Positions 16,834 to 26,253 are shown, counted from the stretch's first letter. The stretch is DNA of 64,000 nt from Bacillus sp. FJAT-27225 (GCF_001685025.1 NZ_MAYU01000021.1:496001-560000), one strand, 5' to 3'. A program made the numbers and translations. The notes: a model not told the origin generated them from the letters alone.

Positions 16834-18480
16834 ATGAACCGCGAATGGTGGCATAAAAGCGTCATTTATCAAATTTACCCCCGAAGTTTTCAGGATACAA
16901 ATGGGGATGGCATCGGTGACCTAAAAGGCATCATTGAACGGCTTAACTATATTCAGAAGCTCGGGGCTGACCTCATTTGGCTATGCCCTGTATATGCATC
17001 CCCTAACGACGACAATGGCTACGATATCAGTGACTACTATTCCATCAATCCCGAATATGGAACCATGGACGATATGGATGAACTAATTAACGAGTCTTCC
17101 AAACGGGGAATTAGAATTATGATGGACATTGTCGCCAATCACACTTCAGATGAACATCCATGGTTTATTCATTCTAGGAAGGACAGATCAAATCCATACA
17201 GGCAGTTCTATGTCTGGAAGGATGGGAAAGAAGGCCAGGAACCAAGTGATTTGAATTCTATTTTTAGCGGCAGCGCCTGGGAATATAACTCTCAGTCAGG
17301 CCAGTATTATCTTCATCTTTTTAGCAAAAAGCAGCCTGACTTAAATTGGCACCATTCCCCTGTCCGCAAGGCTTTGTATGATGTTATGCGCTTTTGGATC
17401 CAAAAAGGAATAAAAGGATTCCGCTTTGATGTCATTGACTTAATCGCAAAGGAAATTGACGACAATATTGTTGCCAACGGCCCCCTTCTCCATGATTATT
17501 TACAGGAGATGCATAAGGAAGTACTTGAAGGCGCAGGCGTCGTAACGGTCGGGGAAACAGGAAGCACTGACCTTGCTCAGTCCCTTCTTTATACCGCACC
17601 CGAGCGCAAAGAACTCAATATGGTATTTTCCTTTGAACATATGGCACTTGATGAAGAGCCGGGCAAACAGAAATGGGACCTGAAACCACTTGACCTTGAT
17701 GATTTAAAAAGAGTCTTCTCCTCTCAGCAGAACGAGCTGGCAACCAAAGGCTGGAACAGTTTGTTCTGGAGCAACCACGATCAGCCAAGGATCGTCTCAC
17801 GCTGGGGAAATGATGAAAACTTTCGGTATGAAAGTGCAACGATGCTGGCCACACTTCTTCATATGATGCGAGGCACACCGTTTATTTACCAGGGAGAGGA
17901 AATCGGCATGACAAACGTCAAGTTCCCCGATATATACTCCTATCGTGACATTGAAACAATCCGCCTGTACGAGGAACGTCTTCAAAAAGGATATACTGTT
18001 GAGGATATTATGTCTTCCATATACGCCAAGGGAAGGGATAATGCCCGAACGCCGATGCAGTGGAACCGGACAAATCAAGCAGGTTTTACAACAGGTATGC
18101 CATGGGTAGGTGTAAATCCAAACTATGTAAATATCAATGTCGAGGACGATTTAAATAGTTCACGGTCCATTTTTAAGTATTATCAACGTTTGATTTTCAT
18201 CAGGAAAACGAACGATCTCGTGGTTTATGGAGAATATGAGTTATTGGAAACAGAACATGAGGTATTTGCCTATACAAGGAAGCTAGCGAATGAAACATGG
18301 TATGTCATCTGCAATTTCACCGCAAAGACTGTCAATTGCAGGCTCTTGGAAAATTTGCCTGACGGAGAAATATTGATTCACAACTACGGTTCACCTTTTT
18401 CAAAAACGGAGCTTCGCCCTTATGAATCGTTTGTTTTTACGTCAATAGAACATACCCTTGCAACCAAACAAAAAGTATAA
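16834..18480 (+). CDS. GH13 oligo-1,6-glucosidase/alpha-glucosidase
   Basis: 548 residues, cytosolic. ATG 16834 preceded by AAGGAGAGG; the longer frame from 16777 crosses the terminator. Starts WWHKSVIYQIYPRSFQDTNG, typical of MalL-type GH13_31 enzymes. Catalytic residues: nucleophile Asp199 (GFRFDVID), acid/base Glu241 (VGETGS) and Asp316 (SNHDQPR); NHTSDEHPW at 102-110. Val200 next to the nucleophile is the residue linked to alpha-1,6 preference in Bacillus oligo-1,6-glucosidase. An alpha-glucosidase is unexpected in a beta-glucan locus. Followed by the LacI gene 38 bases later, probably one transcript. Confidence 0.92.
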   Translation: MNREWWHKSVIYQIYPRSFQDTNGDGIGDLKGIIERLNYIQKLGADLIWLCPVYASPNDDNGYDISDYYSINPEYGTMDDMDELINESSKRGIRIMMDIVANHTSDEHPWFIHSRKDRSNPYRQFYVWKDGKEGQEPSDLNSIFSGSAWEYNSQSGQYYLHLFSKKQPDLNWHHSPVRKALYDVMRFWIQKGIKGFRFDVIDLIAKEIDDNIVANGPLLHDYLQEMHKEVLEGAGVVTVGETGSTDLAQSLLYTAPERKELNMVFSFEHMALDEEPGKQKWDLKPLDLDDLKRVFSSQQNELATKGWNSLFWSNHDQPRIVSRWGNDENFRYESATMLATLLHMMRGTPFIYQGEEIGMTNVKFPDIYSYRDIETIRLYEERLQKGYTVEDIMSSIYAKGRDNARTPMQWNRTNQAGFTTGMPWVGVNPNYVNINVEDDLNSSRSIFKYYQRLIFIRKTNDLVVYGEYELLETEHEVFAYTRKLANETWYVICNFTAKTVNCRLLENLPDGEILIHNYGSPFSKTELRPYESFVFTSIEHTLATKQKV

Positions 18481-18518
18481 TAAAGATACGGTGTACATGA
18501 GAGGCAGGAGAAAAATTC

Positions 18519-19487
18519 GTGGTCAGTATCAAAGATATTGCAAAAAAAGCTGGTGTGTCCATTTCAACTGTGTCCTACGCTCTGAATGGGAATCCGAAGG
18601 TAACCGTGGAAACATCTGCAAAAATCCATGCAATCGCAAAAGAATTAAATTATGTCCCAAATGCTGCGGCACGCTCCTTGAAAAGAAGGCAAACCAATAT
18701 TATCGGTGTCTTCTTGACCAACTACGGCGGAGCGTTTTATGGGGAACTTCTACAAGGGATGCAAGAGGCACTTACCAGTAAAGGATATGAACTAATTGTC
18801 TGCAGCGGAAAACATACTCACCGTTTATTGCCTGAAAAGCTGATGGACGGAGCTATTGTATTGGACATTTCATTTTCCAATGAACAGCTTATAAAACACG
18901 CGGATGCAGGTCATAAACTTGTGGTAATGGATCGGGAGCTGAATCATCCGAATATAAATCAGGTACTGCTCCATAATAAATCCGGAGCTACCCTTGCGAT
19001 TGATTATTTAATTGAGAAAGGTCATCGCAAAATATATATAGTAACCGGACCACAAGGCTCATACGATGCAAGACAGCGGCTGGATGCAGTCCGGCAAGCT
19101 GTTGAACGGCATACCAATATTGAGTACTTTGAAATACCGGGAAATTTCAATAAGCCAGCCGGAGAAAAAGCGGCTGAACAAATCGTCAAGGAATACACAG
19201 GTCCTGTTGGTGTCTTTTGCGCTAATGATGAAATGGCAATTGGCATGTACAATTACCTGGCCAAGACAAACTATCATGTGGGCGAGCACATCCACATAAT
19301 CGGATTTGATAACATCGAAGTGTCCCGTTATATTCAGCCCCGTTTAGCAACAATCGACTATTCGGAGAAAAAGTGGGGCGCTGTGGCAGCTGAACATCTA
19401 ATTAAATTAATTTCAAAACAACCAGTTGAAAACGAACGTATATATACAACACTAATACCGGGCGATTCCGTAAATGAAATCCGTTAA
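18519..19487 (+). CDS. LacI-family transcriptional regulator of the beta-glucan locus
   Basis: 322 residues, GTG start at 18519 with GGCAGGAG eight bases upstream. N-terminal LacI helix-turn-helix VSIKDIAKKAGVSISTVSYA and hinge NYVPNAAARSLKRRQTNIIG, then a periplasmic-binding-like sugar sensor with FCANDEMAIGMYNYL and HIIGFDNIEVSRYIQP. Most likely represses the locus through the GAAACGTTTC sites at 7144, 10666 and 10878 and is released by an imported oligosaccharide; the pairing of regulator and sites is inferred from proximity and the CG-centred palindrome typical of LacI. Confidence 0.92.
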   Translation: MVSIKDIAKKAGVSISTVSYALNGNPKVTVETSAKIHAIAKELNYVPNAAARSLKRRQTNIIGVFLTNYGGAFYGELLQGMQEALTSKGYELIVCSGKHTHRLLPEKLMDGAIVLDISFSNEQLIKHADAGHKLVVMDRELNHPNINQVLLHNKSGATLAIDYLIEKGHRKIYIVTGPQGSYDARQRLDAVRQAVERHTNIEYFEIPGNFNKPAGEKAAEQIVKEYTGPVGVFCANDEMAIGMYNYLAKTNYHVGEHIHIIGFDNIEVSRYIQPRLATIDYSEKKWGAVAAEHLIKLISKQPVENERIYTTLIPGDSVNEIR

Positions 19488-19490
19488 TAG

Positions 19491-19530
19491 GGACGGTTTT
19501 CCTTAGCCACATGGCAGAGGAATACCGTCC
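19491..19530. repeat. GGGACGGTT-family palindromic repeat
   Basis: GGACGGTTTTCCTTAGCCA … TGGCAGAGGAATACCGTCC, an imperfect palindrome between lacI and sirC that touches the stop codons of both sides; it may act as a two-way transcription end. Confidence 0.75.
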
Positions 19531-20147
19531 TATTCTTCTATCAACCCATTCAGTCTCTCCGCGATTTCAAGCCTGCGGTCTTGATTTAGCAAGAATTCTT
19601 CATCGGCAACCATTTTTAATAATTGCTTTTTTTGTTCAGAATCGGAAACACCTGAAAGGATTTTTGTCCTTGATTCATCAAGGAATTCAAGATAGTCGAT
19701 ATATCTGTCGTCATACTTTTCCTCAAGCTCCCGGCGGATTTTTTTCGCAAGAGTAGGGCTTGCACCGGAAGTGGACACAGCGAGATTCAATTTTCCGCGC
19801 CTGGCGACGGAAGGCACCTGAAAATCAGAAGCTGTCGGATTGTCTGCAATCGTAACAAGCTGATGCGGTTCGGCAGCGTTTTTAACATCAAGATTTGTTT
19901 TTGGATTATCGGTGGCGGCTATAATCAGGAATCCCCCTTCCAAATCTTCAGGGGAAAAAGCCTTCTTCCTCCAAACCATTCTTCCTTCCACAGCCATCGC
20001 GTTAAGTTCAGGAGTTAGTTCAGGGCTGACCACCGTTACCTTGGCACCTGCTTCGGCCAAACCCGCAGCCTTTCGGGCCGCCACCTTGCCGCCGCCAATT
20101 ACAACCGCGGTACGCCCTTTTAATTCAAGAAAAATCGGATATAGCAC
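19530..20147 (-). CDS. sirC: Precorrin-2 dehydrogenase (siroheme synthesis)
   Basis: NAD-dependent oxidation of precorrin-2 to sirohydrochlorin. Start GTG 20147 (LYPIFLELKGRTAVVIGGGK) chosen because family members begin MYPLFLDLKGR and GGGTGGT lies just upstream; longer frames overlap sirB. Rossmann GGGKVAARK near residues 15-23, TASDFQVPSVARRGKLNLAVSTSGASPTLA typical of the family, 205 residues like Bacillus YlnF-type proteins. Last gene of the nir-siroheme operon. Confidence 0.9.
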   Translation of the reverse strand: MLYPIFLELKGRTAVVIGGGKVAARKAAGLAEAGAKVTVVSPELTPELNAMAVEGRMVWRKKAFSPEDLEGGFLIIAATDNPKTNLDVKNAAEPHQLVTIADNPTASDFQVPSVARRGKLNLAVSTSGASPTLAKKIRRELEEKYDDRYIDYLEFLDESRTKILSGVSDSEQKKQLLKMVADEEFLLNQDRRLEIAERLNGLIEE

Positions 20148-20178
20148 ACTGTACACCACCCACACTAGTATCGCCGCT

Positions 20179-20919
20179 TCAATTTGCCTGCTTCTTTGCT
20201 TCGTTAAGCCTGTCATTCAGTACAAACCTTAGCCTCTCATCAAACCCCGAAGGCCTACAAATAATTATCTCACTCTCTGGGTATACTGATGCAGCCAGCA
20301 AAGCTTTTTCTTCTATCACATCAGTAAATCCGCCTGTAAAAAGAAGAAAGGGAACAAGATAAATTTCAGACGTACCTTCTTTTACTAAATCCTGTATTTT
20401 ACTGTTGAAATAAGGTGCCGCCACGATATATCCTGTTTCAACATTCGGCGTGATCCTGCTGTCAAGCTGTTTTGCAATCCGGTCAAATTCGGCAGCTGCT
20501 TCCCTATCGCGGCTCCCGTGTCCAACCAAAAGCACTACTTCCTCACCACTATCCGCAAATCCTTTTTCTTCAAGCCTGTCTAGTAGAATCTCCGTGACTT
20601 TCACATGTGCTCCAACTGGCTTTCCATATTGAATTTTTATAAAGGGATAAGCTTTTTTCACTTTAGAAAGCTCGGCTGGTATATCCACATTGGCATGAAT
20701 TCCTGGTAAAAGTAATACCGGAACGACCGTTATGCTATCAGCACCCTTATGGATGCATGTTTCAGCCGCTTCAAAAATGGAAGGTCTCGCATTTTCCAGG
20801 AATCCATATTCTTTTATCGGTTCATCGGCCAGCTTCATCGTTTCCTTAATAAACTCGACAAACCGTCTATTCCCCTCACCAGTTCGGCTCCCATGGCCGA
20901 TATAAAGAATCGCTTCCAT
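20179..20919 (-). CDS. sirB: Sirohydrochlorin ferrochelatase (CbiX/SirB)
   Basis: Inserts Fe(II) into sirohydrochlorin to make siroheme. Two tandem CbiX domains: ILYIGHGSRTGEGNRRF at the N-terminus and VVLLVGHGSRDREAAAEFD in the second half; the histidines of HGSR are the metal site. Start ATG 20919 behind GGGAGGAG; the frame upstream to 20955 is not used. 246 residues. Supplies the cofactor of the nitrite reductase encoded upstream. Confidence 0.93.
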   Translation of the reverse strand: MEAILYIGHGSRTGEGNRRFVEFIKETMKLADEPIKEYGFLENARPSIFEAAETCIHKGADSITVVPVLLLPGIHANVDIPAELSKVKKAYPFIKIQYGKPVGAHVKVTEILLDRLEEKGFADSGEEVVLLVGHGSRDREAAAEFDRIAKQLDSRITPNVETGYIVAAPYFNSKIQDLVKEGTSEIYLVPFLLFTGGFTDVIEEKALLAASVYPESEIIICRPSGFDERLRFVLNDRLNEAKKQAN

Positions 20920-21016
20920 GATTTCTCCTCCCACCACTAACCCGTAAGGTAGCACCGACCGGGCCGGTTGCCGGTCGTTAACATTGCCTTAAATGTGCTC
21001 CCATAACAAGGGCTCT

Positions 21017-22474
21017 TTAAATCCTGTTCAAGCTGTTTTGAAGACTTTCTACTAAAGCTTCTTTCGTTGGGGCGGCTGGCACAATATCTGCTTTTAAACC
21101 GTATTCCTTCAGAGCGAGCGCTGTCTTTTCGCCAAGAGCGACAAGTTCAGCTTTATCCAGTAAATCTGAGGGAATGATTTTGTTCTTTATCCCGGCTTCC
21201 ATAACGGCACGAACCGAGGCGGCGGAAGGGAAAATGAGTGTATTCACTTCAGCTTCATCAATCATTCTTATAAAAATCTCCATGTAGTTCCAGTCTATTT
21301 CCTTTTTGCTTGTAATGAACTGTTCGCTATGCTTATATTCCGGTCGGTCCACCATCGAGGTGTCTCCGACGATTAGCAGCCGGCCGGCTGAACTCATCCT
21401 CGACTCTGGCTCAGCACGAAACCCTCGCTTTTTCAGTGCGTCCACTGATTTCGTTGAACACCCGAATAGGTCTGCTTTTACGCTGCGAATATCCATTTCT
21501 TCTTCTATTAAAATATCAAAGAATTCTCCTGCGCTTTCCGGGGACGTGAACAAAATCCTCTGATACCCGGAGAGAGTATCCAAAATGTCCTGATTCGGCT
21601 CAACTCTACTCCGCTTCCATTTCGGGAATTCAATCACATCTGCACCCTGGGAAGTCATTTCCATTGCCAGGGAACTCTCCGCGGTTCCAGTCCGCGCCAC
21701 TATCGCTTGCCGGCCGAACAATGGTTTTTTCTCGAACCAGCTAAGTTTTCCTCTCAAGGAAACAATCTCTCCAACCAGCGTGATCGCCGGGTTGGAAAAG
21801 TGCTCCGAACTGGCTTTTTCAGCAATATCGCCCAAGGTTCCCTCCAGGGTTTTCTGGCGCCCGAACGTACCCCATTGAATCAGGATAACGGGTGTTGCCG
21901 ATGGTTTGCCATGCTTCACGAGGTTTTCACATATAAATGGCAGATTGGAAATGCCCATGTAAAATGCAATTGTGTCAATACCAGAGGCAAGGCTTTTCCA
22001 GTCAAGGTCCGGATGTCCGTCTTTCGATTTGTCATGTGCGGTTACAACAGCAAAAGATTCCCCAAATTCCCGGTGGGTGACAGGTATGCCTGCATAGACC
22101 GGGGCGGCAATACCGGATGAAATGCCAGGTACGATTGTATAGCAAATTCCATGCTCGGCGAGCGCTTCTGCTTCTTCGCCAACTCTGCCAAACACTCCCG
22201 GGTCCCCACCCTTTAGGCGGACGACGGTTTTGCCTTCAAGTGCTTTTTCCACGAGCAGGCTGTTGATCATTTCCTGGCGGAGTACATGGCGGTCCGGCAG
22301 CTTGCCGCAATAAATGAGCTCGCATTCTGGAGAGGCAAACTCGAGCAGCTTAGGATTTGCAAGCCGGTCGTAAAGGATTACCTCTGCCCCTTTAATCGCT
22401 TCAAGTCCTTTAACTGTAATCAAACCAGTATCGCCAGGTCCGGCTCCTACCAAAAACACGTTTCCTTTCCCCAT
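21017..22474 (-). CDS. cobA-hemD: Uroporphyrinogen-III methyltransferase/synthase fusion (CobA-HemD)
   Basis: Bifunctional, 485 residues. N-terminal SUMT domain about 1-245 (VFLVGAGPGDTGLITVKGLE, VVRLKGGDPGVFGRVGEEA, VTHREFGESF) methylates uroporphyrinogen III to precorrin-2; C-terminal uroporphyrinogen-III synthase domain about 255-485 (ILFTSPESAGEFFD, LIFPSAASVRA, VALGEKTALALKEYGLKAD). Start ATG 22474. Between nirD and sirB, so the operon makes siroheme for NirB. A hairpin CGACCGG/CCGGTCG (20956-20977) lies in the gap to sirB. Confidence 0.94.
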   Translation of the reverse strand: MGKGNVFLVGAGPGDTGLITVKGLEAIKGAEVILYDRLANPKLLEFASPECELIYCGKLPDRHVLRQEMINSLLVEKALEGKTVVRLKGGDPGVFGRVGEEAEALAEHGICYTIVPGISSGIAAPVYAGIPVTHREFGESFAVVTAHDKSKDGHPDLDWKSLASGIDTIAFYMGISNLPFICENLVKHGKPSATPVILIQWGTFGRQKTLEGTLGDIAEKASSEHFSNPAITLVGEIVSLRGKLSWFEKKPLFGRQAIVARTGTAESSLAMEMTSQGADVIEFPKWKRSRVEPNQDILDTLSGYQRILFTSPESAGEFFDILIEEEMDIRSVKADLFGCSTKSVDALKKRGFRAEPESRMSSAGRLLIVGDTSMVDRPEYKHSEQFITSKKEIDWNYMEIFIRMIDEAEVNTLIFPSAASVRAVMEAGIKNKIIPSDLLDKAELVALGEKTALALKEYGLKADIVPAAPTKEALVESLQNSLNRI

Positions 22475-22568
22475 CTCGAGTCATCCTTCCAGGTGTTGAT
22501 TAGCTTTCATGTATTTGTACCTCACCGATCTAGTTGCAATTCTCCTTTAAGCCATGGACTTTTGAAAC

Positions 22569-22877
22569 CTATAAATCTATATATACCTGTTCTCCGTCTC
22601 TTACAATCGTAAACGTTTTTACTTGTCCCTCATCAGGTGCCTGGACTTTTCCATCCGAAAGTGAGATTTTCAAGTCATATACGGGACAAAATACATATTC
22701 ACCGCTGACAAGGCCATCGGCGAGCGTGCCGCCTTTAGGATGCGGGCTCCGGTTCTCAACCGCCCTGACGTCTCCATTTGATAACTTAAAAAGTACAATT
22801 TCTTCTCCGTCAATTTTGACAACCTGGCCAATCCGCTCAGGCAGGCTTGTATACTCGGCAACTTTGATCTTCGCCAT
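22569..22877 (-). CDS. nirD: Nitrite reductase small subunit, Rieske-like fold
   Basis: 102-residue partner of NirB. The fold segment GTLADGLVSGEYVFCPVYDL aligns with Rieske proteins, but the cluster ligands are degraded: the first box reads NRSPHPKGG (Cys replaced, His kept) and the second FCPVYDLKI (Cys kept, His replaced by Tyr), so a normal [2Fe-2S] site is unlikely. Loss of ligands is known in some NirD proteins. Start ATG 22877 with AAAGGAGC upstream. Second gene of the nir-siroheme operon. Confidence 0.9.
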   Translation of the reverse strand: MAKIKVAEYTSLPERIGQVVKIDGEEIVLFKLSNGDVRAVENRSPHPKGGTLADGLVSGEYVFCPVYDLKISLSDGKVQAPDEGQVKTFTIVRDGEQVYIDL

Positions 22878-22984
22878 GTTTGCTGCTCCTTTCTTGGAAA
22901 GCCCGCCGTGAAACTTTATCTGTCCACGGCTGGCTTTTTAAAAAATGAATCTGTTATAACTGAACGTTGATTTTCACTTTGTTT

Positions 22985-23180
22985 GAAAATAAACGGAAAT
23001 ATTCCGGCTAAATTGGAAAACAGCCATATTTCCTTAAGAATAAGTGGAGTTTTTCCGGTTATTTGGTCCATATCATTGGATTTTGTGTTTTTTTAATCAG
23101 TTAAGCGGAATATCTCCGCTTATAACTGCTTCTTAAGCTGCCTCACTATACATTAGCCGGAAATTCTCCGTCTATTAATT
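22985..23180. repeat. Cluster of degenerate CGGAAA…TCCG palindromes
   Basis: The 335-base gap between nirB and nirD holds no gene. It contains about four related palindromes with T/A-rich flanks: AAACGGAAATATTCCGGCTAA (22991), AAGTGGAGTTTTTCCGGTTA (23041), TTAAGCGGAATATCTCCGCT (23101) and TAGCCGGAAATTCTCCGTCT (23155). Confidence 0.6.
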
Positions 23181-23212
23181 GTCATACGAAAACCAACAAT
23201 GAATAATGTCAA

Positions 23213-25647
23213 TTAAACTTCAACTGTTACTGGAACAGAACGCTTCTGGTAGTACCTCTCCTGGATTTCAGTTGAGTCGATTGCTTCCTGCCAAGGCTCG
23301 TTGTAGCGTTCAAGCGTTTTATCGAGACGCTCGTTTAAGGCTTTTCTAGTTGCTTCATCCGCAAGTACTTCCTTTACATGATCCAGCCCGACACGTTCAA
23401 CCCACTTTGACGTCCGCTCGAGGTAAACCGCTGTTTCACGGTAGTACTGCATGAATGCTCCAATTAGCTCCATAACCTCTTCTTTTGTTTTGACAGTATC
23501 AAGCAAATCACCAGCGCGCAGGTCTGTACCGCCATTGCCGGCAACATAGATTTCCCAGCCGCCATCGATCCCAACAATTCCGAAGTCCTTAATTCCGGCT
23601 TCTGCACAGTTCCTTGGACAAGCAGAAACACCCATTTTCGTTTTATGCGGAGTATCCAGTCTCTCGAACTTCTTCTCAAGCTCGATGCCTAGGCCCATTG
23701 AATCCTGTGTACCGAAGCGGCAGAATTTCGCTCCGACACATGTTTTGACGGTACGAAGCGTTTTTCCGTATGCATAACCGGAAGGCATTCCGAGCTCTTC
23801 CCATACAGCTGGCAAATCTTCTTTATTTACCCCGAACAGGCCAATCCGCTGCCCGCCAGTCAGTTTCACGAGCGGAACATCATACTTTTCAGCAACTTCA
23901 GCAATCTTCTTTAAATCCTGGGCTGTTGTTACACCGCCATACATTCTTGGTACGACTGAGTAAGTACCGTCCTTCTGGATGTTTGCGTGCATTTTTTCAT
24001 TCACAAGTCGGGAATCGCGGTCATCCTTGTATTGCTCCTGATGAATCATTCCAAGGTAATAGTTCAAGGCAGGCCGGCATTTTGAGCAGCCCTCTTCATT
24101 CTCCCAGCCAAGGACGTTCATGACTTCCCTGATGTTTGTCAGCCCTTTTTCCTTGATTTCAGCAACGACTTCATCTCTGCTCAAAGGCGTACATGCGCAC
24201 ATGCCTGATTTTTTCGCTGATTTGTCGTACTGGTCTCCGAGTGTATGTGCGAGCAGTTCGGAAATCAGCCCTTTACAGCGGCCACAGGAGCGGCCAGCAT
24301 TCGTACAGCCGCCGACTTCGTCCACAGTTGTCAGGCCGTTTGCGTGGATAGCGGTGACAATCGTTCCTTTCGTTACACCGTTACAGCCGCACACAAGCTC
24401 ATCGTCTGCCATAGATGCAATATCACTTCCTGCTCCGGCACCGCCTCCGCAACAGCCTGATTCGAGGATACTGACACTTGTCATACCGCTGACATCTTCT
24501 TTTTTCAGCATCATCCGGAACAGCCTTGAGCTGTCCTTCGTATCGCCATATAGGACAATCCCGGCAACCCGGTTATCACGGATGGCAATTTTCTTATAAA
24601 CGCCGTCAAATTCGTTTTGGACCTTGATTGCTTTTAGTCCTGGTCCATCCTCAATCTCGCCTGCTGAAAATAGATCTACACCGGAAACCTTAAGTCCCGT
24701 GCCGACAACTGATCCCTCATATGGAGTCGTGTCTTGCCCGCAAATATCTGCAGCGAGAACTTTCGCCTGTTCATAAAGTGGAGCGACCAGTCCGTAAACA
24801 ATTTCCCGATGCTCGGCACATTCTCCGACCGCGCGGATGGACGGAATACTTGTCTGCATGAAATCATCGACAACAATCCCGCGATTCACATAAATCCCGG
24901 CTTCTTTTGCCAGCTGTACGGTTTAATACCGACTGCCATCACGACCAAATCCGCATCGATCTCAGAGCCATCCTTGAAGCGAAGGCCGGTAACGCGGTCA
25001 TCACCAAGAATTTCGACCGTCTGCTTCTCCATTAGGAATTTCATTCCCTGTGCTTCCAGCTCTGCCCGGAGCATTTCGGAAGAAGCTGGATCGAGCTGCC
25101 TTTCCATTAGGTGCGGCATCAGATGGATTACATCAACTTCCATGCCGAGGTTCAATAGTCCCCTCGCTGCTTCCAGACCTAGAAGTCCGCCACCAATGAC
25201 GGCAGCCTTCCGGTATGTTCCCGATGCTTTAATCATTGTTTCGCAATCCTTAATATCACGGAACCCGGTTACACCTTCCTTGTCTGAACCGGGAATTGGC
25301 AGGATAAACGAACTCGAGCCGGTTGCGATAATAAGTTCGTCGTATTGAACTGAACGCCCCTTCTCGGACACAACAGTCTTTGTCAAAGGATCAATTTTGA
25401 CGATTGCTTCGCCTGTAAAAAGTTCAATGTTGTTCTGTTTATACCAGTCCCAGCTGTTCATGATGATATCGTCAATTGTTGTATCACCCTGGAGCACAGT
25501 TGACAGCTGGATGCGATTATAGTTCGTATATGGTTCATTGCCAAAAATGGTGATGTCAAATTGTTCGGGGTTCAGTTTAAGAGTTTCTTCAATTGTCCTG
25601 ACACCGGCCATTCCATTTCCAATCATGACTAATTTTTTCTTGTCCAT
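23213..25647 (-). pseudogene. nirB: Nitrite reductase large subunit, frameshifted
   Basis: NAD(P)H-dependent siroheme nitrite reductase, normally about 805 residues. Start ATG 25647 (MDKKKLVMIGNGMAG) with AGGAGG upstream. The first frame (to 24886) has the FAD/NAD domains, then ends GIKPYSWQKKPGFM*; the other frame continues as NRGIVVDDFMQTS through the BFD-like [2Fe-2S] domain (CGCNGVTKG, CTNAGRSCGRCKG), the ferredoxin-like repeats and the siroheme/4Fe-4S motif TCVGAKFCRFG plus SACPRNCAEAG. Reading GIKP-VQLAKEAGIYVNRG across the joint requires about four missing bases near 24919. Total length 2435 fits 813 codons minus 4 bases. Either a real inactivating deletion or a sequence error; everything else is intact. 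Confidence 0.88.
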
Positions 25648-25827
25648 GTTTAGGGACCTCCTATTCTTGCAAAACGAGTTTTTATCACGGTTAGGTTTTC
25701 TAACGTTATCTCTTTGTTTATATTGTAAATGCATATTTTTATTAAATTTGAAGCCTATTTTACAAATCCATGAATTTCCTAACCTATTTCACAGATATGT
25801 CAAAATATCAATGACGCCTCCGTTGCT

Positions 25828-26036
25828 TCAGCAAAAAGCCCTATACCAGTACCAGTTGTTCATGATCATATCGTTCATAGTTTTATCACCCTGCAACAAA
25901 GTCGACAGCGAGATACGGTGGTAGTTAGGATGTGGCTGAGTGCCAAATATGGCCATTTCTAATTTTTCGGGGTTCTCATTAAGGATTATTTCAATTGTCT
26001 TCACATTGGCCATCTGACTTAACTTCTCTTGTTCAT
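25828..26036 (-). pseudogene. Decayed duplicate of the nirB 5' end
   Basis: The frame MANVKTIEIILNENPEKLEM … HPNYHRISLSTLLQGDKTM…NWYWY mirrors NirB residues about 13-73 (MAGVRTIEETLKLNPEQFD … TNYNRIQLSTVLQGDTT…SWDWY). The start region with its ribosome site (GGAAGAGGAGGCC, ATG 26036) is also copied, but ATGAACAAGAGAAGTTAA is now broken by a stop. The copy ends abruptly near 25835. Not expressed as a useful protein in all likelihood. Confidence 0.85.
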
Positions 26037-26137
26037 GTAAGGGGCCTCCTCTTCCTTAAAAACACATATGATGAGCGGAGAAGAATTTTAAATATTTTCT
26101 TTATGTTTAAATTGTAAATGTAATCTCTTGTTAAGTT

Positions 26138-26153
26138 TGTGAGCTTTTTCACA
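26138..26153. promoter_or_regulatory. FNR-type box upstream of the nirB remnant
   Basis: TGTGAGCTTTTTCACA: TGTGA-N6-TCACA, the Bacillus FNR consensus. The surrounding 26090-26200 is a second copy of 25700-25800 upstream of nirB, where the equivalent site (TTTGAAGCCTATTTTACAAA) has lost symmetry. Suggests oxygen-limited control of nitrite reduction. Confidence 0.65.
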
Positions 26154-26253
26154 AATTAATATAGTTTGTTACTATTTTCACAAATATGACATACTCTTTT
26201 CAAAAAAATATAAACGGAAACTCTATTCTAGTATGTCTGCAGGCGACTAGTAT

